A DNA stretch of 64,000 nucleotides from Burkholderiales bacterium (GCA_028868825.1 JAGWTU010000003.1:111498-175497); one strand, 5' to 3'. Counted from the stretch's first letter, positions 47,838 through 58,750 are shown. Made by a program: numbers and translations. Notes: generated from the sequence alone by a model not told the origin.

Positions 47838-48533
47838 TCACCTGCCGCGTTCGCCTTGCAGCGTCCGCAGGTCGTTGACGAGCGCACGCGGGTCCAGCGT
47901 CGCGACGCTGTAGATCTCGCGCACCTGGGCCGCGGCGTCGACGAGAAAGACCTTGAGCAGATGGTTGAGCGTGCGCGTCGGCCGGCCGCGCTCGTCGAGC
48001 TCGATGCTCACGTCCTGGCCGAAGCCGCGCAGCAGCGGCAGCAGCTCGGCCACCGAGGCCGTCGTCAGGAATTGCCAGCGCACGCGCGCGTCGTGGGCCA
48101 GGTTGCCGCCGTACAGGCGCATCGATTCCGGCGTGTCGTTGCTGGGGTCGAAGCTCAGGCTTACCAGCTGCGCCGAGCGCGCCAGCGCGGCGTCGTCCGC
48201 CAGCGCCGTGCGCGCGGCCTCCATCACCGCCAGCGCGCGCGGGCAGCCCTCGGCATCGCGGCAATAGGTGTACATGAACGCGAGCACCGAGATGCGCCCG
48301 CGCAGCAGATCGTGCAGGCGTCGGCGGCTGCCGTCGATGGTGAGCACGTTGCCGTCGGGCGCCGGCATGATGCGCGGCAGCCGGTAGGTGCCGGGCGCCG
48401 GCAGCCGCGACGCGTCGATCGGTTACGCACGCTGCGGCGCGGCGTCGCCGGCGGCGCGCGCAACGGCCGCAGCGGCGGCCAGCGCAATGGCGGCCGGCCC
48501 GCGCAGCCGCCACAAGCGCGCCGCGGCCTGCAT
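47838..48533 (-). pseudogene. SCO1/SenC-family copper chaperone with in-frame TAA between signal peptide and domain
   Basis: MQAAARLWRLRGPAAIALAAAAAVARAAGDAAPQRA-TAA(48423-48425)-PIDASRLPAPGTYRLPRIMPAPDGNVLTIDGSRRRLHDLLRGRISVLAFMYTYCRDAEGCPRAL..., single reading frame. The domain alone is ORF 47838..48368. Confidence 0.8.
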
Positions 48534-48550
48534 GGTGGATCCCCTGGCCT

Positions 48551-49837
48551 TCAGGCGATGCGCTTGCCGGCCGGCTCGGCGCTGAACTTCATGTGGTGCG
48601 CGCGGCCCAGTCCGAGGGCGATGAAATCGACCTCGAAACGCTGCGCCAGGTCCTTGCCGTCCCAGTCGTAGGCGCGCAGCACCTGTTCGTTGTCCTCGCC
48701 CTTCTTGTCCCAGTTGGCGAGCAGGGACGAGGTGGTGTACACGCGCTTGCCGTCCCAGCTCTGCGAGACCATGTTGACCTGGCGCCCGGTGTGCTTGGAA
48801 TAGACCTCGCGCGGCGCCTCGGGGTTGGAGAGGTCGAACAGGCGCGTCATGCCGTCCATGAAGGTATTGACCCACAGGCTCTTGCCGTCGGCGGCGATGC
48901 TGATGTCGACCGGCAGCGGGATCTTCGCCGGGTCGCCGATCGTCGCCACCTCCCTCGCCTGCCATTCGCCCTGCGCGTCCTGCTTGACGAGCCAGAGCTT
49001 GGACGTGAGCGCGGTGGCCGTGACGGCCCAGTTGTCGCCCTCGGCGAGCGACCAGCGGATCTCGAGCGGCGCGCCCGGCACCTCGAAGACCTTCATCGGC
49101 TTCATGGACTTCAGGTTCCAGGCGACCATCGTGTGGCCGAAGTGCTTCATGGCCTCGGCGTCGTTCACGAGCCGGCCGAAGTCCATCATGTAGTTGTTCC
49201 AGCCGGTGAAGCTGGACGTGAGCATGACGTTCTTCGCCGGGTTGATGCCGATGTCGTAGCCGTAGCCGTCGCCGCGCACGCCGCCCACTTCGGTGGTCGG
49301 CATCGGGTATTTCTCGATGATCTCGCCGCGGTTGTTGAACATCACGAGGCCGGTCGTGCCGCCGTGGTCCTTCGAATTGGACAGCGCCTGCACCAGCATG
49401 CGCCCGGGCATCGCGTAGAAGGTGTGCGGGCCGACGAAGCCGGTGGCCGAGGCGATGTTGGAGATCGTCTTCACGAGGCGCGGGCGGCTGGGCCGCGCGA
49501 GATCGAAGACGAAGATCCTGTTGTCGTCCAGCCGCCCGGCCCAGAGGTAGCGCCGGTCGTCGGTGAAGCCCATGTGGTGCGACTCGCCGCGCCCGGGCAG
49601 CGAGAGCTTGTGGATCACCTTGCCGTAGTTCGGCGACCCGGGATGCGCGCCGACGGTGACGAGCTTGTCGTTGCCGTCGCCCAGACCCTTGATGCCCAGG
49701 GTCCAGACATGGACGTAGTCCTCCTGGCCCTTGATCAGCTTGCTCATGTAGGGCGAGTTGCACGTCTCGTCGGCCCAGGCCGAGAGGGGCGCGGCGCCCG
49801 CCGCGAGGAGGGCCGTAGCAAAAGTTCTGCGCTTCAT
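48551..49837 (-). CDS. mtoX: Selenium-binding protein SBP56 family / methanethiol oxidase
   Basis: DETCNSPYMSKLIKGQEDYVHVWTLG; HHMGFTDDRRYLWAGRLDDNRIFVFD; PVDISIAADGKSLWVNTFMDG; GRAHHMKFSAEPAGK; exported (signal peptide). Confidence 0.82.
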   Translation of the reverse strand: MKRRTFATALLAAGAAPLSAWADETCNSPYMSKLIKGQEDYVHVWTLGIKGLGDGNDKLVTVGAHPGSPNYGKVIHKLSLPGRGESHHMGFTDDRRYLWAGRLDDNRIFVFDLARPSRPRLVKTISNIASATGFVGPHTFYAMPGRMLVQALSNSKDHGGTTGLVMFNNRGEIIEKYPMPTTEVGGVRGDGYGYDIGINPAKNVMLTSSFTGWNNYMMDFGRLVNDAEAMKHFGHTMVAWNLKSMKPMKVFEVPGAPLEIRWSLAEGDNWAVTATALTSKLWLVKQDAQGEWQAREVATIGDPAKIPLPVDISIAADGKSLWVNTFMDGMTRLFDLSNPEAPREVYSKHTGRQVNMVSQSWDGKRVYTTSSLLANWDKKGEDNEQVLRAYDWDGKDLAQRFEVDFIALGLGRAHHMKFSAEPAGKRIA

Positions 49838-50022
49838 GTCGAGGGTCTCCGGTCGGGGCTTGCAAGACCGAACAAGGGCTCGGGGCATTGTCATTGCATC
49901 CGGCGCGCCATGCAATCGATCGCCGGCATCCCTTGGCGCGGCGCGGCCTGGCGGGGTGCAGGCGGTGGGCGTTGCGCGCAGGCAATAGCTCCGGGCTACC
50001 AGGAAGATAGCATCAATCAAAC

Positions 50023-50046
50023 CTATCGATAAATAAATGTCGATAG
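50023..50046. promoter_or_regulatory. Inverted repeat in the mtoX / ahpC divergent intergenic region, candidate regulator site
   Basis: CTATCGA-taaataaatg-TCGATAG, perfect 7-bp arms in an AT-rich patch. Confidence 0.5.
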
Positions 50047-50093
50047 CATTCACTTCATCGAAGTTTCCCAACCCCCTCCCCAGGAGCACTCCC

Positions 50094-50657
50094 ATGTCGA
50101 TCATCAATACCGCCGTCCAGCCCTTCAAGACCCAGGCCTTCCACAACGGCAAGTTCGTCGAGGTCACCGAGCAGAACCTCAAGGGCCGCTGGTCGGTCCT
50201 GATCTTCATGCCGGCCGCCTTCACCTTCAACTGCCCGACCGAGGTCGAAGACGCGGCCGACCACTACGGCGAGTTCCAGAAGGCCGAAGCCGAGGTCTAC
50301 ATCGTCACCACCGACACGCATTTCTCGCACAAGGTCTGGCACGAGACCTCGGCCGCCGTCGGCAAGGCAAGGTTCCCGCTGGTCGGTGACCCGACGCACG
50401 CGCTGACGAACATGTTCGGCGTGCACATCCCCGAGGAAGGCCTGGCGCTGCGCGGCACCTTCATCATCAACCCCGAGGGCGTGATCAAGACGGCCGAGAT
50501 CCACGACAACGCGATTGCCCGCGACGTGAAGGAAACGCTGCGCAAGCTCAAGGCCGCGCAGTACGTCGCCAAGCACCCGGGCCAGGTCTGCCCGGCGAAG
50601 TGGAACGAGGGTGCCAAGACGCTGGCGCCGTCGATCGACCTCGTCGGCAAGATCTGA
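50094..50657 (+). CDS. ahpC: Alkyl hydroperoxide reductase subunit C
   Basis: [66 protein letters not shown]. Confidence 0.98.
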   Translation: MSIINTAVQPFKTQAFHNGKFVEVTEQNLKGRWSVLIFMPAAFTFNCPTEVEDAADHYGEFQKAEAEVYIVTTDTHFSHKVWHETSAAVGKARFPLVGDPTHALTNMFGVHIPEEGLALRGTFIINPEGVIKTAEIHDNAIARDVKETLRKLKAAQYVAKHPGQVCPAKWNEGAKTLAPSIDLVGKI

Positions 50658-50739
50658 GCAGCCGCCGCGCTGCACCGGCACGGTCGCCCGGCGGCCGTGC
50701 CTCCCTACGCAAACCTCCTCGCCCCCCACGGAATCCGCC

Positions 50740-52305
50740 ATGTTGGATGACAGCATCAAGGCCCAGTTGGCCAGTTACTTCGAGCGCATCACCCAGCCCA
50801 TCGAGCTGATCGCCAGCCTCGATGATTCGGCCGGCGCGGCGGAGATCCGCGAGCTGGTCAGCGAGATCGCCGCCATCGCGCCGGCGAAGATCGCCGCGCG
50901 CTTCGACGGCCGCTTCGAGCGCCGCCCCTCGTTCCAGATCACCCGCGTCGGCCACGACATGGGCGTGCATTTCGCCGCCGTGCCGATGGGCCACGAATTC
51001 ACCTCGCTGCTGCTGGCGCTGCTGTGGGCCGGCGGCCACCCGCCCAAGGTCGAAGCCGAGGTCATCGAGCAGATCCGTTCGCTCGAAGGCGATTTCCGCT
51101 TCGAGACCTGGATGAGCCTGACCTGCCACAACTGCCCCGACGTGGTCCAGGCGATGAACCTGATGGCCGTGCTCAACCCGCGCGTGCGCGCCGTGGCCAT
51201 CGACGGCGTGCTGTTCCAGGCCGAGGTCGAGCAGCGGCAGATCATGGCCGTGCCCAGCGTGTTCCTGAATGGCGAGGTCTTCGGCAACGGCCGCATGGCG
51301 CTCGGCGAGATCCTGGCCCGCATCGACACCGGCGCCGCGCAGCGCGCGGCCGCGAAGCTGGACGAGAAAGCGCCCTACGACGTGCTCGTCATCGGCGGCG
51401 GACCGGCCGGTGCCGCGGCCGCGGTGTACGCGGCGCGCAAGGGCATCCGCACCGGCATCGTCGCCGAGCGCTTCGGCGGCCAGACCCTGGACACGCTGGG
51501 CATCGAGAACTACATCTCGGTGCTGGAGACCGAAGGGCCCAAGTTCGCTGCCGCGCTAGAAGCCCATGTGCGCCATTACGGCGTCGACGTGATGACGCTG
51601 CAGCGCGTGGCCGGTGTCGACCCGGCGTCGAAGCCCGGCGGGCATGCCGCGGTGCGGCTGGAAAACGGCGCCGCACTGCAGGCCCGCACGGTGATCCTGG
51701 CCACCGGCGCACGCTGGCGGCACATCGACGTGCCGGGCGAAGTGGCCTACAAGACCAAGGGCGTCGCCTACTGCCCGCATTGCGACGGCCCGCTGTTCAA
51801 GGGCAAGGACGTGGCGGTGATCGGCGGCGGCAATTCAGGTGTCGAGGCGGCGATCGACCTCGCCGGCGTCGTCAAGAGCGTCACGCTGCTCGAGTTCGCC
51901 GACCGGCTGCGCGCCGACCAGGTGCTGGTCGACAAGCTCCGCAGCCTGCCCAACGTCACCATCCACACGAACGCGCAGACGACCGAGATCACCGGCGACG
52001 GGCAGAAGATGAACGGCCTGCGCTACCAGGACCGCGCGAGCGGCCAAGAGCACCAGTTGGACCTGGCCGGCGTCTTCGTGCAGATCGGCCTCGTGCCCAA
52101 CACCGAGTTCCTCAAGGGCACGGTGGAGCTGAGCCGCTACGGCGAGATCATCGTCGATGCCAAGGCGCACACCAGCGTGCCCGGCATCTTCGCCGCGGGC
52201 GATGCCACGACGGTGCCGTACAAGCAGATCGTCATTGCCGCGGGCGATGGGGCGAAGGCGGCGTTGAGTGCATTCGATCACTTGATTCGGACGCCGTCGG
52301 CGTGA
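50740..52305 (+). CDS. ahpF: Alkyl hydroperoxide reductase subunit F
   Basis: [106 protein letters not shown]. Confidence 0.98.
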   Translation: MLDDSIKAQLASYFERITQPIELIASLDDSAGAAEIRELVSEIAAIAPAKIAARFDGRFERRPSFQITRVGHDMGVHFAAVPMGHEFTSLLLALLWAGGHPPKVEAEVIEQIRSLEGDFRFETWMSLTCHNCPDVVQAMNLMAVLNPRVRAVAIDGVLFQAEVEQRQIMAVPSVFLNGEVFGNGRMALGEILARIDTGAAQRAAAKLDEKAPYDVLVIGGGPAGAAAAVYAARKGIRTGIVAERFGGQTLDTLGIENYISVLETEGPKFAAALEAHVRHYGVDVMTLQRVAGVDPASKPGGHAAVRLENGAALQARTVILATGARWRHIDVPGEVAYKTKGVAYCPHCDGPLFKGKDVAVIGGGNSGVEAAIDLAGVVKSVTLLEFADRLRADQVLVDKLRSLPNVTIHTNAQTTEITGDGQKMNGLRYQDRASGQEHQLDLAGVFVQIGLVPNTEFLKGTVELSRYGEIIVDAKAHTSVPGIFAAGDATTVPYKQIVIAAGDGAKAALSAFDHLIRTPSA

Positions 52306-52339
52306 AGGGCAGGTCAAACTTGCCCTGCGAAGTGCCGGC

Positions 52340-53491
52340 TCATTCGGCAGGCTCCTGCGTCGGAAATGCCATGTCGGCCAGAGCTTCCCGCAGGCCGCGT
52401 TCGGCCGCATCGACCGCCCCGGCGAGATAGCCAGGGAACTGCAGTGACCATTCGCTGCCGATACCGACCAGCCGGCCTTGCCATGCGCCCTCATCGGCGC
52501 TGCGGGAAGGGGCTGCGGCATGGTGGCCTGCAACGTCCTGGTCGTCGGCCGTCGCGGTCAGCGGGTCGGCGGCCCAATCCTTCAAGGCTTCGCCGACTGG
52601 TGCACCGGCACGCTTGCCAAACAGCCGCGCCAGTTGCGCGCGGCAGTGGGCGCGCAGTACCTCGTCGGTGACCTGGCGACGCACCCGCGCCGGCACGCCG
52701 AGGAAGCCGAACAGCGCCGCGTGGCCGCCGGGCATCGAGACGTCGTGGATCTCGCCCATCGGGCCGACGCTGCTGCGCGCGCTGCCGCAGAGGGCCTGCT
52801 CGCGCCAGAACGGCGTGTCGTAAACCGCCACATATTTTGCGTGCGGCGCCATCCAGGTCGGCGTGGCTCGCCAGCGGCGCGCGAGCTCGGCCGGCAGCGA
52901 TGGCTCGAATTGCAGGCCCGTGGCGGCAAGTCGCGGAGGCAGGGCCAGCAGCACCTGCTTGACGTGCCAGACCGTGGGCCTGCCGGCTGCATCTTCAACC
53001 GTCAACTCGACACGAGCGGCCTCGCGGCGCAGCCGCCGCACCGTCTGTCCGGTGCGGACGATGGCCGCATCGAGCCGAGCATGCAACGCAGCCACGAGGG
53101 CGCCCATGCCGCCCGCCAGCCGCATCGACGGCGGCTCGCTGGCATAAGCTTGCGTGCGCAGCGGCGGCGCCTGCGTCGAGCGCTCGACGAGCAGGTCGCC
53201 GTCTTCGAATTGCCCAAAGCGCGCGAGCCCCAGTTCGGCGACCAGCTGGTCGAGTTGCGGCTGCAACGCCGGCCAGAACCAGCTCGGCCCGAGGTCGAAG
53301 CGATCGAGCGCCGACTCCGCCGTGTCCACATCCGATCCCGCAGCGTCGACCGAGAGGATGCGGCCGCCCAGGGTGGCGCGGGCCTCCAACAGCACGACGT
53401 CGCGCACGCCTTGCTGCACGAGCCGCCACGCTGCCACCAGGCCGGCCAGGCCCCCGCCGACGATGGCGATTCGGGCATCGAGCGCCGTCAC
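52340..53491 (-). CDS. FAD-dependent amine oxidase family protein
   Basis: RIAIVGGGLAGLVAAWRLVQQGVRDVVLLEARATLGGRI; C-terminal LVGIGSEWSLQFPGYLAGAVDAAERGL. Proposed GTG start. Confidence 0.88.
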   Translation of the reverse strand: MTALDARIAIVGGGLAGLVAAWRLVQQGVRDVVLLEARATLGGRILSVDAAGSDVDTAESALDRFDLGPSWFWPALQPQLDQLVAELGLARFGQFEDGDLLVERSTQAPPLRTQAYASEPPSMRLAGGMGALVAALHARLDAAIVRTGQTVRRLRREAARVELTVEDAAGRPTVWHVKQVLLALPPRLAATGLQFEPSLPAELARRWRATPTWMAPHAKYVAVYDTPFWREQALCGSARSSVGPMGEIHDVSMPGGHAALFGFLGVPARVRRQVTDEVLRAHCRAQLARLFGKRAGAPVGEALKDWAADPLTATADDQDVAGHHAAAPSRSADEGAWQGRLVGIGSEWSLQFPGYLAGAVDAAERGLREALADMAFPTQEPAE

Positions 53492-54150
53492 GTTGCGAGC
53501 CCGGCCAGGTGACCCGTCTTCAGGTAGAACATGGTGCCGGCGTCGCCCGCACGGAGCTCGGGGGCGTCGCCGGGCGCAAGCCTGAGCCAGCCCAGCGCAG
53601 CGAGCAAGGTGGTGCCGACGATCAGCCGGCCTTCGATCACCAGGAGCTCGGCACCGCCTGGCGCGTCCTGCTGCAGCGTGTGGCCGGGCGGCAACCGAAG
53701 CAGGCTCACCTGCTCGCGATCGGTTGCGTACAGCGCGCAGACCGCGTGACGGCCATCCGTCCGCCAGGTCGATGGATCGCGCGTGTCGATGCGCACGGTG
53801 CGCGTGTCGACCGCGGCCATCTGCCACAGCTTCACGAAGATGAGTGCGCCGTCCGCGCTCGACGGCTGATGCGCCGAGCCCGGCGGATTGCGCAGGTACG
53901 AGCCGGGCCCGTAATCGCCACTGGCGTCGGAAAAGGTGCCGGACAGCACCAGGATCTCCTCGCCGCCCGGGTGACCGTGCGCCGGGAAGACCGATGCCGG
54001 CGCATACCGCACCAGGCTCGTGGCCCGCGCTCGCTCGGCGCCCAGGCGGTCCAGCATCACGCGCTCCACGCCGGGCTGCGGCGAGGCCACCCAGCGGTGT
54101 TCAGCCGCCGTGACGGTGGCGCGGAGCGAGAAGTCGGGATGCACCAGCAT
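53488..54150 (-). CDS. Cupin protein (ChrR-cupin-like)
   Basis: SLVRYAPASVFPAHGHPGGEEILVLSGTFSDASGDYGPGSYLRNPPGSAHQP; overlaps the amine oxidase start. Confidence 0.88.
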   Translation of the reverse strand: MLVHPDFSLRATVTAAEHRWVASPQPGVERVMLDRLGAERARATSLVRYAPASVFPAHGHPGGEEILVLSGTFSDASGDYGPGSYLRNPPGSAHQPSSADGALIFVKLWQMAAVDTRTVRIDTRDPSTWRTDGRHAVCALYATDREQVSLLRLPPGHTLQQDAPGGAELLVIEGRLIVGTTLLAALGWLRLAPGDAPELRAGDAGTMFYLKTGHLAGLAT

Positions 54151-54960
54151 GATCAGCTACGAATGTAGCCGCGTCTTTCAGCTCCGCAGCGGTTTGGTGA
54201 GTCCGGGGCCATGGGAAGCTGTCATCCGGCTGCCCATGCCGCCCGCCGGCTGTGACGGTCAGCTTGCTGAGCGCAGCGGTCGCCAGCGCGTCCACTCGAA
54301 GAACGGCAGCTTTCGGCGCCCGCAGGTAAGCAACTTTGTTTTCCGCGCACACATGTTGATGCTAGGGAGAAAAACTGTAAGCCTCCTTCCTGGGAGTTAC
54401 ATGTTTTCGGGTTTCTGTAAATTTGCGCCTCCAGCCTGTCCGCCCTTGATCAGTTTGGGAGAAAGTCTGTAAGCGGGGTACTCGGCTTCCCTTCTGCGCG
54501 AACGACTGACGGCCTACCAGCGTGAGCGGCCTGCGACGGAACCAGGGCGAACTCACGCTGCCTACCATCAAGCTGCCATTGTGCCCCGCAACAGGTGCGG
54601 GCACGAACGGCGGCTGTATGGGGTGCTGCGGTCGTAGCGGTCGGCCGATGCCTGTCGATAGTGGCGGGCTGGGCGCGGGCCGGCCTGCGACAGCTCCCGT
54701 TCGACACCACGGGTCGTTACCGACCCAAAGGAGTCCGTTGAAGTGAGCTCGTCCGGCGACCGGTCATTGTTGGGGAACCTGCCCTTCGCCAGAATCGTAG
54801 TGCGACCAGTGTTCGGCGGGCACAAGAAGCACCTGGCGGCCGTGGCGCGCTTCTTCGCTAGATTGACGATTGGTGAATATGGTCAGGCCGCCGGACCCGC
54901 GGTGGATCGAACGCTGAGTGGCCAGGCACGCGCCTGCCCCGACCCACGCCGCGACACTGC

Positions 54961-55908
54961 CTACGCCCTGCCGGCAGCCGCCTGTTGCGAGAGCGAGAGT
55001 GCCACGAAATCGACGAATGCCCGCACGCGCGCAGCGAGCTGGTGTCGCTGGGGGTAAACCGCATAGATGTCGGCGTCAGGCGTTCCGTACTGGGGTAGCA
55101 CTTGCACGAGGCGGCCGTTTCGAAGGTAGCGATCGATGTCCCATTCGGCGCGCATCAGGATGCCGTGGCCGTCCAGGGCCCAGTTGACGGCGATCTCGCC
55201 GTCGTTTGTGGTCAGGTTACCCCGGGTTTTGACCGCGACAGCGGTCGCGGCCCGTCCGCGACCACTGGTCAGACGCCACACACCGTAGGCCTCCTCGCCT
55301 TGGCGAATACCGATGCAGTTGTGTTTGGTCAGGTCGTTCGGCGCCCTGGGCGTGCCATGCTTGGCGAGGTAGGCCGGGGCGGCACAGAGCAAGCGCCGGT
55401 TCGGCACGATGTGCCTGGCGATCACCCGGGCGTCCGGCGGCGCGCCGAAGCGGATGCATACATCAAACGCATCGTCCGTGAGCGGTGGCGGGCTGACAGA
55501 GAGCTGGAGTTGTACTTCCACCTGCGGATACTTGCGAACGAAGCGGGAAATCAGCGGGGCCACATGGCTGCGACCGAAGCCTAGCGTCGCGTTCACCCGC
55601 AACAGGCCCTTCGGTGTCTCCTTGGACACGCCGAGCAACTGCTCCATGTCGTCGATCTCGCCCAGGATGCGACGCGCGTGCTCCAGATAGAGCTCGCCCT
55701 CGGGCGTGAGGCTCATGCGCCGCGTTGTGCGGTTCACCAGCAGCACCCCTGCGCGCTCCTCCATCAAGGCCAGATGCCTGCTCACTGCCGGGGTCGTGAT
55801 TCCAAGTTCCCGCGCCGCGCCGCTCAGGTTGCCGGCGCTCGCGAGGGTAGAGAAAAACCCTAAGTCGCCCGGTTGAATGGCGCTCGCCTTCCCTGCTGAA
55901 GTAGCCAT
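54961..55908 (-). CDS. LysR-type transcriptional regulator (DmlR/TtdR/TtuA-like)
   Basis: LGFFSTLASAGNLSGAARELGITTPAVSRHLALMEERAGVLLVNRTTRRMSLTPEG; divergent from tartrate dehydrogenase. Confidence 0.93.
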   Translation of the reverse strand: MATSAGKASAIQPGDLGFFSTLASAGNLSGAARELGITTPAVSRHLALMEERAGVLLVNRTTRRMSLTPEGELYLEHARRILGEIDDMEQLLGVSKETPKGLLRVNATLGFGRSHVAPLISRFVRKYPQVEVQLQLSVSPPPLTDDAFDVCIRFGAPPDARVIARHIVPNRRLLCAAPAYLAKHGTPRAPNDLTKHNCIGIRQGEEAYGVWRLTSGRGRAATAVAVKTRGNLTTNDGEIAVNWALDGHGILMRAEWDIDRYLRNGRLVQVLPQYGTPDADIYAVYPQRHQLAARVRAFVDFVALSLSQQAAAGRA

Positions 55909-55923
55909 TGATTGTTAGATCCA

Positions 55924-55942
55924 AGTGAACAATAGATTCACT
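55924..55942. promoter_or_regulatory. Inverted repeat between LysR gene and tartrate dehydrogenase, candidate LysR site
   Basis: AGTGAA-caataga-TTCACT. Confidence 0.55.
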
Positions 55943-56017
55943 TTATCGGCGAGCAAGCGGGTTGTCCATTGCCTACAGTCTCTTCACTGCCCACCCATCG
56001 ACCCACGGAAACTCGCC

Positions 56018-57115
56018 ATGAAGACCTATTCCATCGCCACCATTCCCGGTGACGGCATCGGCAAGGAAGTTGTTCCTGCCGGCCAGCAAGTGCTGGAAGC
56101 CCTCGCCGCATCCAGCAGCGCGTTCAAGTTCCAGTTCGAGAACTTCGACTGGGGCGGCGACTACTACCGCGAGCATGGCGTCATGATGCCGGCCGACGGC
56201 CTGGACGCACTGCGTCACAAGGATGCGATCCTGTTCGGCTCGGCCGGCGACCCGCACATCCCCGACCACATCACGCTGTGGGGCCTGCGACTGAAGATTT
56301 GCCAGGGCTTCGACCAGTACGCCAACGTTCGACCGACGCGCATCCTGCCTGGCATCGACGGCCCGCTCAAGCGCTGCGGCCCCGACGATTTGAACTGGGT
56401 CATCGTGCGTGAGAACTCCGAGGGCGAGTATTCCGGCGTCGGCGGCCGGGTGCACCAGGGCCATCCGATCGAAGCCGCCACTGACGTCTCGATGATGACC
56501 CGCGCCGGGGTCGAGCGCATCATGCGCTTCGCTTTCAAGCTGGCCCAGTCGCGTCCCCGCAAGCTGCTGACGGTCATCACCAAGAGCAACGCGCAGCGCC
56601 ACGCGATGGTGATGTGGGACGAGATCGCGCTCCAGATCTCCAAGGAATTCCCCGACGTCACTTGGGACAAGGAACTGGTCGACGCATCGACGGCCCGCAT
56701 GATCAACCGGCCGGCGTCACTCGACACGATAGTCGCCACCAACCTGCATGCCGACATCCTGAGTGATCTTGCCGCGGCACTCGCCGGCAGCCTGGGCATC
56801 GCGCCGACGGGCAATATCGACCCTGAGCATCGCTATCCGTCGATGTTCGAGCCGATCCACGGTTCGGCCTTCGACATCACGGGAAAGGGCCTGGCGAATC
56901 CGGTCGGCACCTTCTGGTCCGTGGTCATGCTGCTCGATCACTTGGGTGAGACCGAGGCCGCCCGGCGCGTCATGCACGCGGTCGAAGCCGTGACCGCTGA
57001 TGCGTCGCTGCACACCCGCGATCTCGGTGGCACCGCGACGACGGCACAGGTCACCGCGGCAGTCTGTGCCCACCTGGCCAAGACCAAGGCCAAAACCTCG
57101 GCCGTGGTTGCCTGA
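56018..57115 (+). CDS. ttuC: Tartrate dehydrogenase / D-malate dehydrogenase (decarboxylating)
   Basis: YSIATIPGDGIGKEVVPAGQQVLEAL; DWGGDYYREHGVMMPADGLDAL; FGSAGDPHIPDHITLWGLRLKICQGFDQYANVRPTRILPG. Confidence 0.95.
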   Translation: MKTYSIATIPGDGIGKEVVPAGQQVLEALAASSSAFKFQFENFDWGGDYYREHGVMMPADGLDALRHKDAILFGSAGDPHIPDHITLWGLRLKICQGFDQYANVRPTRILPGIDGPLKRCGPDDLNWVIVRENSEGEYSGVGGRVHQGHPIEAATDVSMMTRAGVERIMRFAFKLAQSRPRKLLTVITKSNAQRHAMVMWDEIALQISKEFPDVTWDKELVDASTARMINRPASLDTIVATNLHADILSDLAAALAGSLGIAPTGNIDPEHRYPSMFEPIHGSAFDITGKGLANPVGTFWSVVMLLDHLGETEAARRVMHAVEAVTADASLHTRDLGGTATTAQVTAAVCAHLAKTKAKTSAVVA

Positions 57116-57252
57116 AGGCGCGGCGACCAACTTCCCACTGAAGCGGCTCCCGACGATCGTCCGGGAAGCCGCGGTACTCCGCGCCATGGCCGGCGCGCAG
57201 AGCCGTACGCGGCCATGCGCGGGCTACACGCGGTCCACGAGCCAATACCAGG

Positions 57253-58593
57253 ATGCACTTCCCGATGCCTCATTCGAGTTCGCATGCGCAGTCGCTGCGG
57301 TCCGCGGCGCGCCCGACCGGTCCGGAAGTCGAATCCCTCCTGCGGGACATGTTCGGAACGGCCATCGCCACCGCCCAACCGTCTCTGCGTATCCCGGAGT
57401 TCCTACCAGCGCCTCCGGCCGGAAAAACGATCGTGATCGGCGCCGGCAAGGCCTCGGCGGCCATGGCCCGGGCGGTCGAGGATCACTGGCCGGGCCCGCT
57501 CGAAGGCCTCGTCGTGACCCGCTACGGCTACGAAGTTCCCTGCCGGCGGATCGAAGTCGTCTCTGCCGCGCATCCGGTGCCCGACCGGAACGGCGTCGAT
57601 GCGGCGCGCAGGGTTCTCGCCAAGGTCCGAGGTCTCGGCGCCGACGATCTGGTTCTGTGCCTGATCTCGGGCGGCGGATCCGCGCTGTTGTCCTTGCCGG
57701 CAGACGGCATGACGCTGGCGGACAAGCAGGCCATCAATCAGGCGCTCTTGTCCAGCGGCGCGACGATCTCCGAAATGAACTGCGTGCGCAGGCACCTGTC
57801 CGCGATCAAGGGCGGGCGTCTTGCCGCCGCCTGCCATCCGGCCCGGGTCGTCAATCTGATCATTTCGGATGTGCCCTGCGACGCCTTGTGCGACATCGCC
57901 TCCGGCCCGACCGTGCCCGACCCGACGACTGGTGCGGACGCGCTCGCGATCCTGAAGCGCTACAAGGTGCCGCTGTCGCCTGCGCTCATGGCGCTGCTGG
58001 AATCCGGGCAGATCGAATCCGTCAAAGCCGGTGACGCTCGGCTGCCCACGATCGAGTCCCATCTGATCGCGACGCCCCAATTGGCGCTGGAGGCGGCGGC
58101 GCGGCGCGCGCAGGCTGCGGGCATTCCCGCTTACATCCTGGGCGACGCCATCGAAGGCGAGGCGCGCGAAGTCGGCACCGTGATGGCCGGCATCGCCACG
58201 CAAGTGAACCGTCGCGACCAGCCGTTTCATGCGCCGTGCATCCTGCTGTCCGGTGGCGAGACCACCGTCACCGTGCGCGGCACGGGCCGGGGCGGCCGCA
58301 ACGTCGAGTTCCTGCTGTCGCTTGGACGCGCATTGAATGGCGAGCCCGGGGTCTTCGCGGTCGCGGGCGACACCGACGGCGTCGACGGACAGGAGGAGAT
58401 CGCGGGCGCGATCCTGCGGCCGGACACCTTGGCGCGGGCACGCGAGCGCGGCATGTCCGCCTCGGACAGCCTGCAGGACAACGATGCCCATGGCTTCTTC
58501 CAGGCCCTGGGCGACTCGGTCATCACCGGTCCCACCCTGACCAACGTCAACGATTTCCGCGCCGTCTACATCGCCGGCCGGCCACCGGGATGA
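57253..58593 (+). CDS. ttuD: Glycerate 2-kinase / TtuD family (DUF4147-MOFRL)
   Basis: IGAGKASAAMARAVEDHW; LCLISGGGSALLSLPADGMTLADKQAINQALLSSGATISEMNCVRRHLSAIKGGRLA; MOFRL LLSGGETTVTVRGTGRGGRNVEFLLSL. Confidence 0.93.
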   Translation: MHFPMPHSSSHAQSLRSAARPTGPEVESLLRDMFGTAIATAQPSLRIPEFLPAPPAGKTIVIGAGKASAAMARAVEDHWPGPLEGLVVTRYGYEVPCRRIEVVSAAHPVPDRNGVDAARRVLAKVRGLGADDLVLCLISGGGSALLSLPADGMTLADKQAINQALLSSGATISEMNCVRRHLSAIKGGRLAAACHPARVVNLIISDVPCDALCDIASGPTVPDPTTGADALAILKRYKVPLSPALMALLESGQIESVKAGDARLPTIESHLIATPQLALEAAARRAQAAGIPAYILGDAIEGEAREVGTVMAGIATQVNRRDQPFHAPCILLSGGETTVTVRGTGRGGRNVEFLLSLGRALNGEPGVFAVAGDTDGVDGQEEIAGAILRPDTLARARERGMSASDSLQDNDAHGFFQALGDSVITGPTLTNVNDFRAVYIAGRPPG

Positions 58594-58750
58594 GTCGGAA
58601 ACGCCATGCGCGCCATCGAAACCCGCAGGGGTGCGATCACAGCGCCGTCCGCGCAAATTTAGCAAATAAGAGCCGAGCCATCGACCACGGGTCATTCATC
58701 GCGCGCCCACGCCAGCAACGGCCAGGGTCGCATTCACATAGGAAGAGGCA

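Noticed and set aside
50005-50046. Canonical OxyR site upstream of ahpC
   Set aside because: ATAG/CTAT half-sites are present but spacing does not match the standard OxyR pattern; kept only as an unassigned inverted repeat.
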